A stretch of DNA of 64,000 bases, taken from positions 558,001 through 622,000 of the forward strand of contig NZ_QWGB01000005.1 in the NCBI RefSeq assembly GCF_003576345.1. Direction: 5' to 3'. Source of the DNA: Henriciella barbarensis. GTDB lineage: Bacteria; Pseudomonadota; Alphaproteobacteria; Caulobacterales; Hyphomonadaceae. The notes beneath the pieces are model-generated. The model did no database searches and was not told where the DNA came from. It saw nothing but the letters and a program-made list of their open reading frames with translations. A program made the translations under genes and the position numbers. Of the stretch, positions 26,167-34,841 are shown one piece after another. Within the stretch, counting starts at the first letter, position 1. Each line of letters opens with the position of its first letter.

Positions 26167-26880
26167 CTATTTCCGCCAATAGTCCTCGCGGCGCGGCTCT
26201 TCAATCTGTAGCGGTTCAAATCCGGGAACGCTGACCGCATCATGGGTCAAAAGCCAGATACCACGGCGCGGATGACGGGTTTCAAGATCCCGGAAGTCAT
26301 CATGCTCGACGGGCAGTTTGCACTCATAAACGTTGCTGAAGCCTGCCGCCCACATACCGCGCTCAAGCGCAGCACGGCTCAGGATCATCGCGAGCGGCTG
26401 GATACCTTGCGTCGCGTTGGGGTTCTCACGGGCGACACGCCCGATGAAATCGCCATCCGGCACGATCATGGTTTCCAGAAGCATTGCCTTACCGGCCATC
26501 GCCCCCATCATGCGGAGCGCGCGAAGCGGGTTTTCGAGATGATAGAGAATACCGAAAGACAAGGCGAAATCGCGCGGCGCCAAGGCATCGGACGTTGCGC
26601 AATTGTCGAAATCGAACACGCTGAAGTCACAGCCGGGCGCCCGTCTTCGACCGACCTCCGCAACTTCCTGGCGCCCTTCAAGCGCCATCACGTTCAGGTC
26701 TGAATGGTTAAGACGCTTGGCAAACCAGCCCGGCCCTGCCCCGAAGTCATAAGCGGTTTCCAGCGTCATGCCAGATGAGCGCAAGGCTTTCAGAACCTTA
26801 TCGGCGATGGCCCAACGTGCCTCATTGATGGCGATGTAATTGTCTACATCAAACAGCGCAGTTGCAGGCACCTGGCTCAT
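26167..26880 (-). CDS. class I SAM-dependent methyltransferase
   Basis: A 237-residue Rossmann methyltransferase: YDFGAGPGWFAKRL (motif I, about residues 43-56), NVMALEGRQE (acidic end of strand 2), and FALSFGILYHLENPLRAL (motif IV region). Resembles the DUF1698/Methyltransf-type proteins found with exporter genes. The start overlaps the Wzt stop by 4 bases, so it is coupled to the ABC exporter. It could cap or decorate the chain; in some ABC-exported O antigens a methyl or phosphomethyl terminator is read by the Wzt C-terminal domain. Confidence 0.75.
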   Translation of the reverse strand: MSQVPATALFDVDNYIAINEARWAIADKVLKALRSSGMTLETAYDFGAGPGWFAKRLNHSDLNVMALEGRQEVAEVGRRRAPGCDFSVFDFDNCATSDALAPRDFALSFGILYHLENPLRALRMMGAMAGKAMLLETMIVPDGDFIGRVARENPNATQGIQPLAMILSRAALERGMWAAGFSNVYECKLPVEHDDFRDLETRHPRRGIWLLTHDAVSVPGFEPLQIEEPRREDYWRK

Positions 26881-28226
26881 GACTCGCGCTCCGTTGACCA
26901 GTCCATGCGAGGACGTAGCCCGCCCGGGAAATTGCGGGAATAGCGTCCGCGCGCACGCTGAAGATCATCGCCCTGCGGCTCATAGACTGAGAAGGACACA
27001 GCGTTATCGACACTCTGATGGCGGACCATCGGGTCTGCTGTCACCATTGCGACGGTCACATAGTGCAGCCCTTCATTGAGAAGATTTGGCGGGATCTGCG
27101 CGCGGCTTTTGTAACGGCCGGGCTCGTTGATCGCCCCCGGATAGTCCCCGTCGGTGAAGGCGACGACGAACATCAGGTCGCCGATTTCATTCCTGACGTG
27201 AAGGGCTGGCTCGACACGTTTATCGGCCTGCAGGACATCATATGCGATCTCGATGGCGCAGGGCATATCGATCTTGACCGAGCGCGCAATCTGGCCGGCA
27301 TCATCAAGAACGCGCGCCGTTACCAGTTCTGCAACAGGGCCTTCTGCTTCGGCCTCAAGCAGACTGCTCGCCTTTGGCCCCTCGGCCTTGGCGTCTTTCT
27401 TCTTCTCGTCCGTTTTCGTCTCGGTCTTTTCCGGCGCCTGATAGGTCGCAGCGACATTCATCATCTGCGCCTCATAGGCTTCGGTCACGCTCATGACATC
27501 GTCGTCCATGACAACTTCACCATGATCGATCCAGATGCAGCGGTCGCAGAAACGCCGGATGGCACCGGTTGAGTGCGAAACGAAAACCAGGGTGCGGTCA
27601 TGGCCGGTAATCTCATCCATTCGCTGCAGGCACTTCTTCTGGAAGGCCGCGTCGCCGACAGAGAGGACTTCGTCCAGCATCAGGATGTCGGGGTCGAGAT
27701 GGGCCGCAACAGAGAAGCCGAGACGCGCGCGCATACCGGTTGAATAGGTCTCTACCGGCTCCTCAATAAACCGGCCGATCTCGGAGAAGGCGACGATCTC
27801 ATCCATGCGCCGGTCGATTTCCTTGCGCGTCAGACCGTGCAGCGCGGCATTGAGATAGACGTTCTGGCGCCCGGTCATCTTGGGATTGAAGCCTGTCCCC
27901 ACCTCGAGCAGTGAGGTTGCCCGGCCATAGATGAAGGCTTCACCGTCGCTTGGATTGAGCACGCGAGAGAGGATTTTCAGCAGCGTCGATTTACCGGCGC
28001 CATTGTGACCCATGATACCGACGCGGTCACCTGACCAGACCTTGAAGCTGACGCCTTTGAGCGCGTGGTAGTGAGTGTCCTTGAACGTGTTCCCATCCTT
28101 GTCGGTCCGGGTCACGGGCGAGGTCATCTTGTAGCGCTTGGACAGGCCGCGCACGTCCATGACCAGCTTGCGCTCATCATCACCGGCCGCCGCTTCGGGC
28201 GCAGATTGTGGCAGGGTATCAGGCAT
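26877..28226 (-). CDS. wzt: polysaccharide ABC transporter ATP-binding protein with carbohydrate-binding C-terminus
   Basis: The 449-residue protein carries Walker A GHNGAGKST (73-81), signature YSTGMRARLGFS, Walker B ILMLDEVLSVGD and switch FVSHS. The segment HYHALKGVSFKVWSGDRVGI is typical of Wzt/KpsT/TagH ATPases. After a charged Lys/Glu linker (about 270-295) comes a beta-rich domain of about 150 residues, like the Wzt domain that recognises the chain end before export. I use the ATG at 28226, whose A is also the last base of the permease stop (TGATG); a GTG one codon earlier is the alternative. Confidence 0.88.
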   Translation of the reverse strand: MPDTLPQSAPEAAAGDDERKLVMDVRGLSKRYKMTSPVTRTDKDGNTFKDTHYHALKGVSFKVWSGDRVGIMGHNGAGKSTLLKILSRVLNPSDGEAFIYGRATSLLEVGTGFNPKMTGRQNVYLNAALHGLTRKEIDRRMDEIVAFSEIGRFIEEPVETYSTGMRARLGFSVAAHLDPDILMLDEVLSVGDAAFQKKCLQRMDEITGHDRTLVFVSHSTGAIRRFCDRCIWIDHGEVVMDDDVMSVTEAYEAQMMNVAATYQAPEKTETKTDEKKKDAKAEGPKASSLLEAEAEGPVAELVTARVLDDAGQIARSVKIDMPCAIEIAYDVLQADKRVEPALHVRNEIGDLMFVVAFTDGDYPGAINEPGRYKSRAQIPPNLLNEGLHYVTVAMVTADPMVRHQSVDNAVSFSVYEPQGDDLQRARGRYSRNFPGGLRPRMDWSTERES

Positions 28227-29062
28227 CACACTCGCTCAGCGTAGCTTTTGGCAACCCGGTCAAGAAGCAGCAGGCCCACAATGGTAAAGCCGACCGCCAT
28301 GATCGCGGAGACACCGAGAGACATCCAGTCGACATGCTCTGGCGCAAAGAGCGCGCCGCGCAAGCCGGTCAGCACGCCGACCATCGGGTTGAGATTATAG
28401 TAGGTCTGGACAACCTCTGGCAGGATCTGTTTCGAAAACAGCACCGGCGAGAGGAAAAGGCCAAGATAGACGGCCGTCTCGAGGAATTTCGAATTGTCCT
28501 GATGGATGAGATAGAGCGCCGAAAAGAGCACGCCGATGCCGAAGGCGAGCAGGAACATCACCGCTGTCACCGGCACCATGGCGAAAATTTCCCATGACAG
28601 GGGCACACCAAGATAGAGCTGGAAGGCGATCACGGCCGCCGAGATGATGAAGATATCGACCCAGCGCGCCGCGATCACCGAGATCGGGCTGAGGATCAGC
28701 GGGAAGTAGACCTTCTTGGAAATCCCGGAGTCGAGCCGTAACGACCCTGCCGACTGAATCACCATTTCGGCCCATAGGAACCAGAAACACAGCCCGCTGA
28801 AGATGAAGAGCGGGTATGGGATCTGCGCCCCAAGATTGGCCGCCGACATATTGCGGATGAAGACCAGCGCCAGCGCCATGATGGCCGGCCGGATGAAGCC
28901 CCAGACAATGCTGATCGGCGAATTCAGTATGCGCGAGCGGATGTTCCGGTTGATCATTTGCGCCAGCAGGACCCGGAACTTCCAGATTTCAGGCAGGCTC
29001 AGTATGCCGACAGGTCGCTGCGGCCTGATATGGATCACGGGCTGGTTCGACGGTGTGGACAT
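28226..29062 (-). CDS. wzm: polysaccharide ABC transporter permease
   Basis: The 278-residue protein has about six predicted membrane helices after a short cytoplasmic N-terminus with LLAQMINRNIRSRILNSP, the amphipathic region found in Wzm/KpsM/TagG proteins. PLIFSGLCFWFLWAEM-like and LGVPLSWEIF segments fit that family. With Wzt it should move finished, lipid-linked glycan across the inner membrane. It is 10 bp after the GT4 gene and coupled to wzt. Confidence 0.88.
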   Translation of the reverse strand: MSTPSNQPVIHIRPQRPVGILSLPEIWKFRVLLAQMINRNIRSRILNSPISIVWGFIRPAIMALALVFIRNMSAANLGAQIPYPLFIFSGLCFWFLWAEMVIQSAGSLRLDSGISKKVYFPLILSPISVIAARWVDIFIISAAVIAFQLYLGVPLSWEIFAMVPVTAVMFLLAFGIGVLFSALYLIHQDNSKFLETAVYLGLFLSPVLFSKQILPEVVQTYYNLNPMVGVLTGLRGALFAPEHVDWMSLGVSAIMAVGFTIVGLLLLDRVAKSYAERV

Positions 29063-29072
29063 CTCGGAAGGT

Positions 29073-30584
29073 CTAGCTCCGCAGCTTCCGGCGAATGAAA
29101 TCCTTCAGCCGGAACAGGAAATTCTGTGACGCAAGTTGCGCGCGTGCGCGTGGAGAATCAATGGCCGACTGCATGCTTGCAATCCGTTCACGTCTCTCTG
29201 CCTCATCACTGGCCGGATCGTAATCGAGGAAACGCTGACGCATCTCCGGCGGCGCCTTGGCGAGCGTTGCCTGAACGAGGAGCTTGTCGCTCTTCGCCGC
29301 AAAGGCAGAATTGCTTTCGGCGATCATGCCGCCAATCCGCGCAAGGTCCTCCGGGTTTTCGCGCAGTGACAGGCGCGTATTCCCAAGCCAGCGGTCAAAG
29401 CTTTCCTGCGTGACATGCGGGTGTTCGCCGATTTCATCGAACAGGGCTGGCGCCGCCTGCGCGATGACCGCGCCGGCGTCATGACGCGCCGGATCAAAAC
29501 GTGTGGCGGTGAAACGGGCGATCTCCATGAAGGTGCGCGCCCGGTCGGCAACATAGGCGGCGTGCTTGCTGGACGCCTTCGCAAGGCTGGGGCGTTTGGG
29601 CGGGTCTGCAACGAAACGCTCCAGCGCGCTCGCCAGCGACTCCACATCATTCGGGTCAAAGAAGACCGAGTCCGCTGGCGACTGTTCACGGTGGACAGGA
29701 ATGTCCGAAAGGAGCCCCGGCAGGCCCAGCGCACGCGATTCCTCGACGAAAGTGCTCCAGCCTTCAAAGAGGCTAGGCTGCACGAAGCCCCGCGCGCCCT
29801 TGAGGAGCGCGAGTTGCTCGTCGCGGCTGATCCGGTCTGTAATCGTGACACGGCGGGCCACATCCGCGCGCGCGAGCAGGTCACGGATGCTGGCGGCATA
29901 GTCCGGCCAGCGCGTGTCCTCGATGGCCCCGGTCATCACGACATGCACATCAAGCCCTGGCCGGGCGGCCAGCGCCTCGACGATCTGAAGGTGGTTCTTG
30001 TGGCGCCAGAACTGGTTGCAGACGATCAGATAGTCGTCAGGAACGTGGAAGCGCGCGCGCACTGTGTCGGTATCGCCGCTGCCTTCCTGCCAGAAACCTT
30101 CATCGAAGACGGCCGGGAAGTGAAAGATCTTCCAGTGGTCCTTCTCAAAATCGGGGAACAGCTTTGCGGTGTCTTCAATCGCCTGCTGGCTCGAGAAGAC
30201 GCAGGCCGCCGGGCCACGCGCAAGTTCCCTGTACTGAAGGAAGCGTCGGGCCTGCTCTTCTGGCGGAAACAGTTCTGGATAGTGCTGACACTGCCAGTCA
30301 GGGATCCAGCCAGCCCAGGGCGCGCCGAAGGGTGCTTCTGGCAGCTGCGTCGCTGGATAGACAAAATCGAGCTTCAGGGACGCGGCTTTTGCGAAAGGCG
30401 CAATCTCGTCGGCAAGGCCTGCGTGTTCTGCAGCGATTTCCTCAGCCTGGGGCGTACTGGTCAGGAACGTAATATGAGGTTGCTCACCCTCAGGCAGGGT
30501 GCGCAGCATGCGCGCGATGTTGAGAACATAGTTCACACCGCCCATCCATGCCGGGTTATAGAATATGCGCAGCCCAATTTTCAT
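29073..30584 (-). CDS. family 4-type glycosyltransferase (GT-B fold)
   Basis: I start at the ATG at 30584 (503 residues), which has AGGAGC six bases upstream; an ATG at 30629 lacks a good site. N-terminal lobe: IGLRIFYNPAWMGGVNYVLN. C-terminal lobe: DYLIVCNQFWRHKNHLQIVEAL (donor loop start) and GFVQPSLFEGWSTFVEESRAL, where the E-x7-E motif of GT4 retaining enzymes sits. About 100 extra residues follow the fold. It leads the wzm-wzt-methyltransferase operon and is divergent from the acyltransferase gene, with 175 bp between that should hold both promoters. Confidence 0.82.
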   Translation of the reverse strand: MKIGLRIFYNPAWMGGVNYVLNIARMLRTLPEGEQPHITFLTSTPQAEEIAAEHAGLADEIAPFAKAASLKLDFVYPATQLPEAPFGAPWAGWIPDWQCQHYPELFPPEEQARRFLQYRELARGPAACVFSSQQAIEDTAKLFPDFEKDHWKIFHFPAVFDEGFWQEGSGDTDTVRARFHVPDDYLIVCNQFWRHKNHLQIVEALAARPGLDVHVVMTGAIEDTRWPDYAASIRDLLARADVARRVTITDRISRDEQLALLKGARGFVQPSLFEGWSTFVEESRALGLPGLLSDIPVHREQSPADSVFFDPNDVESLASALERFVADPPKRPSLAKASSKHAAYVADRARTFMEIARFTATRFDPARHDAGAVIAQAAPALFDEIGEHPHVTQESFDRWLGNTRLSLRENPEDLARIGGMIAESNSAFAAKSDKLLVQATLAKAPPEMRQRFLDYDPASDEAERRERIASMQSAIDSPRARAQLASQNFLFRLKDFIRRKLRS

Positions 30585-30759
30585 GGGAGCTCCTGAGCTT
30601 GTTTCGCGTAAGGTGCGAGGCGTTATCAATGCTCGTTAGATGCGTAAAGCCATTTGCTCAAGCCACGGCGCTACAGCGCGCCCGGAAGCGCTGAATGCTG
30701 GACTTGATCCATGGCAAATAGAAAACTAACGCTGTGGGGCTGGTGAGGGAGAGCAACAC

Positions 30760-31461
30760 ATGCGCGGCGCACTGTACCCGGATGATCACGCGTTCGCGGA
30801 AGGTCTTGTTTACCCAAAAGTCGCTTCACTGAGCGAAGCTGCGGGCCACATCCCCGACAATGAAGCCGATGCTCAGCGCCTTCTGGACGTGTGGACGCGT
30901 TTCTCGAAGGGCGCTGTCCTGGATGACAACGTCAAACTCGGCATCAAGGCGCGCCTGATCAATGGCGGAGCGCCAGAAAACGTCCGCATACATGGCCCGA
31001 CCGCGATCCGCGGAATCCTGAAGGCCGAAGGCGACGCAACCATCCACATCGGCAAATACACCTATGTTGGCGACGACACGATCCTGTCGGCGTCGCAATC
31101 GATCACAATTGGCCAGGCAACCCTGCTGGCGCACGGCGTTCAGCTGTTCGACAATGACTCGCACCCGACCCATGCCGATCAAAGGGAAATCCAGTTCCGC
31201 CGCATGCTAGGCGACAAACGGGTCGCAATTCCCCTCGAAATCCGATCAAAGCCGATTTCTATTGGCAGCCGCTGCTGGATCGGCCTGGGGAGCGCCGTGA
31301 TGAAAGGCGTCACGATCGGTGACGATACAGTGGTCGCGGCCCAGTCAGTCGTCACGAGCGACCTGCCCGCAGGCGTCGTGGCCGCAGGAAATCCCGCAAA
31401 GGTTGTCAGGGAGCTCAGACCAGACGAGCGACTGCCCACACCTAACCCGCCCGGCGGCTGA
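30760..31461 (+). CDS. hexapeptide-repeat acyltransferase
   Basis: The 233-residue protein shows left-handed beta-helix hexapeptide repeats from about residue 70 to the end (IHIGKYTYVGDDTIL, ITIGQATLLAHGV, ISIGSRCWIGLGSAVMKGV, VTIGDDTVVAAQSVV) and the usual VVAAGNPAKVVREL close. FDNDSHPT contains the His expected to be catalytic. This is the maltose/galactoside O-acetyltransferase-like (LbH-MAT) group. It is first in a seven-gene plus-strand run, with GAGGGAGA before the ATG, and probably O-acetylates a sugar of the exported glycan. Confidence 0.82.
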   Translation: MRGALYPDDHAFAEGLVYPKVASLSEAAGHIPDNEADAQRLLDVWTRFSKGAVLDDNVKLGIKARLINGGAPENVRIHGPTAIRGILKAEGDATIHIGKYTYVGDDTILSASQSITIGQATLLAHGVQLFDNDSHPTHADQREIQFRRMLGDKRVAIPLEIRSKPISIGSRCWIGLGSAVMKGVTIGDDTVVAAQSVVTSDLPAGVVAAGNPAKVVRELRPDERLPTPNPPGG

Positions 31462-31547
31462 CCTCTTGGTCAATCACTGATTGATCCGGCCGCCTATAAT
31501 GTCCCAGTATCCGGCCAACGGCGAAGAATGGAAGTAACTAAGCGCTT

Positions 31548-33224
31548 ATGTCCTCGAAACTGAAAATGCCGCCACGCTTCAAAGGCGCCACCAAGCCTTT
31601 CACCCCTGAGAAAGGGTTTGCGTCGTGGCCAGACCTGATCACCGCGTCGAATGGCCAGTGGGAAGCTGATGTGAAGTCAGCCGCAGGTCCGCGCGTCCTG
31701 ATCGGGTCCAATACCGGCATGCATGGCGCGGTGACCAATCTTGATGGCGTACTTGCTGCCGGCCTTACAAAGGCGGGCGCTCAAGTGGGCCGCGTTTTCT
31801 GCGACGGCTCCATGCCGGCCTGTCTCATGCCGACCTATAGCGACGCGACACCGCCAGACATGATCGCCGAGTTCGGCCTGGTGAACCGCCTCTGCAAGGC
31901 CTGTTTCAATCGCGGCACCAACAATCATCGCCCAATGGGCCTGCCTGAGTTTCGCTATTCCGACTATTTGAAACCTGAAGACTTCAGCGAAGCACAATCA
32001 CTTGCGGCGAGCGTCGACCTGTCCGCCCTGTCAGAATGGACGCTGGACGACATCGCGGTCGGCGAACACGCGCTGGCTGGCGCGCTTCGCTACTATGCGA
32101 CAGGCGACCTTGAAGGACAGCCGCGCGCAGAAGAGGTGCAGCGCCGCTATCTTGAGGGCGCGATCCTCACCAAGCGCGTCTATGAGCGCATCATCGCGGC
32201 CTGGAAGCCAGAAGTCTGCGTGCTCCATCATGGCATCTACAGCCCGCAAGGCATTGCCGCCGATGTCTGCCGCAAGGCTGGCGTCCGCGTGGTGACCTGG
32301 GTCGTCGCCTACCGGAAGAACTGTTTCATCTTCAGCCATGACGACACCTATCATCACACCATGATGAGCGAGCCGGTCGAGACATGGGAAGAGCTCGACA
32401 TGTCAGAAGCGGTCCGCGACGAAGTGCGCGCTTATCTGGAAAGCCGGGCCAGCGGCGGTAAGGACTGGATCTATTTTCACGAAGAACCGGATTCGGACTT
32501 CAAATCCTTTGCCGAGAAGAAGGGCATCGACCTTTCAAAGCCTGTCGTCTCTATGCTGACCAACGTCATGTGGGACGCTCAGCTGCATTATCCGGCCAAT
32601 GCCTTTCCGGGCATGAAGGACTGGATCATCGATTCGATCCGCTACTTCATCGACCGGCCAGATCTGGAAGTCGTCATCCGTGTTCACCCTGCCGAAGTGC
32701 GCGGTGCGATCCCGTCCCGCCAGCGCGTTGTGGACGAAGTGAAGAAGGCTTTTCCGGACCTGCCGCGCCATATCCACATCATCGAACCCGATGAGGATGC
32801 GAGCACCTATGCGCTGGCACACGCCTCCAACGCGGTCATCATCTATGGCACCAAGATGGGCACAGAGCTCACACCGCTCGGCAAGCCTGTCATCGTGGCC
32901 GGTGAAGCGTGGATCCGCAACAAGGGCGTGACGCAGGACGCCAGCGACAAGCCGCATTACTTCAAGCTGCTGAACCAGCTTCCGGCCGCACCGGGCCAGT
33001 GGGCCCCGGACCGCGAGCGCGCGCTGCGCTATGCGTATCATTTCTTCTTCCGCCGGATGATCCCGCTGCCTTTCCTGCAGCCAAACGGGACAGGCGCCAT
33101 GTTCGACATCGAAGTGCCAAGCGTCGATGACCTCGCCCCCGGCAAATGGCCGGGACTGGACACTATAACTCAGGGCATCCTCACCGGCGCCCCCTTTGTC
33201 TTCAACGCAGAGCACCAGGGATAG
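31548..33224 (+). CDS. KpsS/Capsule_synth-like protein with CxxC pair, paralogue 2
   Basis: A 558-residue paralogue of the protein at 18262-19986 along its full length. Shared features: four cysteines (85, 92, 116, 119: CDGSMPAC and CKAC), LHHGIYSPQG, VVIRVHPAEVRG, ASTYALAHASNAVIIYG, MGTELTPLGKPVIVAGEAWIRNKG and the YAYHFFFRRMIPL end segment. The C-terminal half is KpsS-like. Having two copies, one in each half of the locus, suggests two successive transfers of similar residues or two acceptors. Cytoplasmic, no membrane helix. Glycosyltransferase activity is inferred from the fold only. Confidence 0.65.
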   Translation: MSSKLKMPPRFKGATKPFTPEKGFASWPDLITASNGQWEADVKSAAGPRVLIGSNTGMHGAVTNLDGVLAAGLTKAGAQVGRVFCDGSMPACLMPTYSDATPPDMIAEFGLVNRLCKACFNRGTNNHRPMGLPEFRYSDYLKPEDFSEAQSLAASVDLSALSEWTLDDIAVGEHALAGALRYYATGDLEGQPRAEEVQRRYLEGAILTKRVYERIIAAWKPEVCVLHHGIYSPQGIAADVCRKAGVRVVTWVVAYRKNCFIFSHDDTYHHTMMSEPVETWEELDMSEAVRDEVRAYLESRASGGKDWIYFHEEPDSDFKSFAEKKGIDLSKPVVSMLTNVMWDAQLHYPANAFPGMKDWIIDSIRYFIDRPDLEVVIRVHPAEVRGAIPSRQRVVDEVKKAFPDLPRHIHIIEPDEDASTYALAHASNAVIIYGTKMGTELTPLGKPVIVAGEAWIRNKGVTQDASDKPHYFKLLNQLPAAPGQWAPDRERALRYAYHFFFRRMIPLPFLQPNGTGAMFDIEVPSVDDLAPGKWPGLDTITQGILTGAPFVFNAEHQG

Positions 33225-33232
33225 GATTCCTA

Positions 33233-34759
33233 ATGAGCTTCAGGGTACCTTTGTTCGTCGACCAGGCGATCCGCTTCGTCCGGCGCAATTTGCCCAAGCG
33301 CAAGTTCCAGCCCCGCGATGGCATCGAGAGCGAGTCATGCTCTGCCAAGATGCTAAAGCTCTCAAGGTTCAAGAACGGCGTCGCGATACATCGCCCGGAA
33401 GACAAGAGCGAACAGGAGCAATTGCTCAACCCGTTTGGGGACCCGTGGATCTCACGAGAGGCGCACAATCCGTACATCCCGACCATGACGGGCTCGCTGA
33501 TCGCCTTCCTGAACTCCAAGGTCGGCAAGATGGGAACGCCTCTACGTGGCGGCCCGGAAGTCACACACGCCTATACTCGCTATTCCGGCTACTCGGCCAG
33601 CAATTATCACTATGATGAGAGCGTCTGTAAGCTGACGATGAAGATGCCCGCCTTCGAGAAGATGCGGGAAGTCTTCAAGCGAAAGGGGCTGAACAAGCGC
33701 TTCATCGGCTATGCCGTTCTGAACTATGACGACGGCTACCTTTTCGGCCCGAATGCAGGCCTTCCTGAAGAATATTACGTCCACAATCCGGACGGAAGTC
33801 TCGAGCCGAAGCACCGCCTGAAATTTGTCGAAGGCCCTGCGCTCGATGCTGAAGGCTGCGTTTTCGATATTCGCAGACCAGAGGTGCGTGCGGCACTTTG
33901 CAATCGCGTCCTCGAAATCATGGTTGCCAATGAGATCGATGCCGTCCTGATCGATTACGCCGTCCGCCGCTATGGTTTCGGCGCGCCGAGCCTCATCTTC
34001 GACATGCCGAAAGACTGGTTCCCGAACTTTCAGGAGAACCAGATACTGTTGTTCCGCGAACTCCATGCGCTGCTCAAGGAGAATGGAAAAACACTTTTCC
34101 TGAACGGCACGATGCTCGACAGCATCCTCGTCACCGAGCCGCAGCTGGTGCGCCAGTATCTCAAAATATCAGACGGCATGTTCTGGGAGCAGCCTTTCCG
34201 CTGGGAATGGCGCAACTATGAACGCGACGGCATCGACTATTATGACCGCCTGCAGCAGTTCTTCGACAATTCTCACGTCATGAAGAAACAGCTCATCGTG
34301 AAGTCCGGCACCTACCGGTTTCATGGCACCGAAGACAAGATTTCAGGCTGGACCAAACGCTTCCAGATGACAGATGCCGGTATCGAGCGTCATCTGGCTG
34401 AATATCTGACCTGCTTCTTCATGCTGTATGCGAACAGGCATTTCGACGTCCTGTTCCATACGCATCCGGCGAAGTTCTTCGATATCTACACGAGCGAAGC
34501 CTATTTCGACATCTGGTCCAAACGGGTCGGTCAGGGCGTCACAAAGCGCGTGCGCTATTCGAAGCATGTGCACATGCGCGAGTTCGAGAATGCCTTTGTC
34601 TTCGTGAACAATACGCTGGACCCGCTCGATCTCGATCCATCCGTGGTCGAGGGCGAATTCTCGCAACCGATACCGGCGATCACGCTGGAGCCGCTCTCCG
34701 GCAAGATCGTCATGAAGGACGAGCTTGCGGCAATTGAAGGCGGCGCAGCCACCAATTGA
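33233..34759 (+). CDS. putative cytoplasmic glycoside-hydrolase-like TIM-barrel protein
   Basis: I start at the ATG at 33233 (508 residues), 8 bp after the KpsS-like gene and behind AGGGATAGGA. I do not recognise a named family with confidence. The middle (about 200-400) looks like a TIM barrel of the hypothetical glycosidase group: FDIRRPEVRAALCNRVLEI, then VLIDYAVRRYG and TLFLNGTMLDS; the end contains FVFVNNTLDPLDLDP, like the short beta domain following such barrels. There is no signal peptide, which is unusual for a hydrolase; it may trim or edit glycan intermediates inside the cell, or be a non-hydrolytic relative. Confidence 0.45.
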   Translation: MSFRVPLFVDQAIRFVRRNLPKRKFQPRDGIESESCSAKMLKLSRFKNGVAIHRPEDKSEQEQLLNPFGDPWISREAHNPYIPTMTGSLIAFLNSKVGKMGTPLRGGPEVTHAYTRYSGYSASNYHYDESVCKLTMKMPAFEKMREVFKRKGLNKRFIGYAVLNYDDGYLFGPNAGLPEEYYVHNPDGSLEPKHRLKFVEGPALDAEGCVFDIRRPEVRAALCNRVLEIMVANEIDAVLIDYAVRRYGFGAPSLIFDMPKDWFPNFQENQILLFRELHALLKENGKTLFLNGTMLDSILVTEPQLVRQYLKISDGMFWEQPFRWEWRNYERDGIDYYDRLQQFFDNSHVMKKQLIVKSGTYRFHGTEDKISGWTKRFQMTDAGIERHLAEYLTCFFMLYANRHFDVLFHTHPAKFFDIYTSEAYFDIWSKRVGQGVTKRVRYSKHVHMREFENAFVFVNNTLDPLDLDPSVVEGEFSQPIPAITLEPLSGKIVMKDELAAIEGGAATN

Positions 34760-34841
34760 CCTTGCCGGGGCTGGCTTTAATCGGCTAGCACCGGGACGCG
34801 CGCAGCCGCCGCGCGGGTAAAGACGATCACAGGAGCTGTCA

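Noticed and set aside
29415-30596. 393-codon open frame antisense to the GT4 gene
   Set aside because: The GT4 motifs are on the minus strand; no Shine-Dalgarno or domain supports the other.
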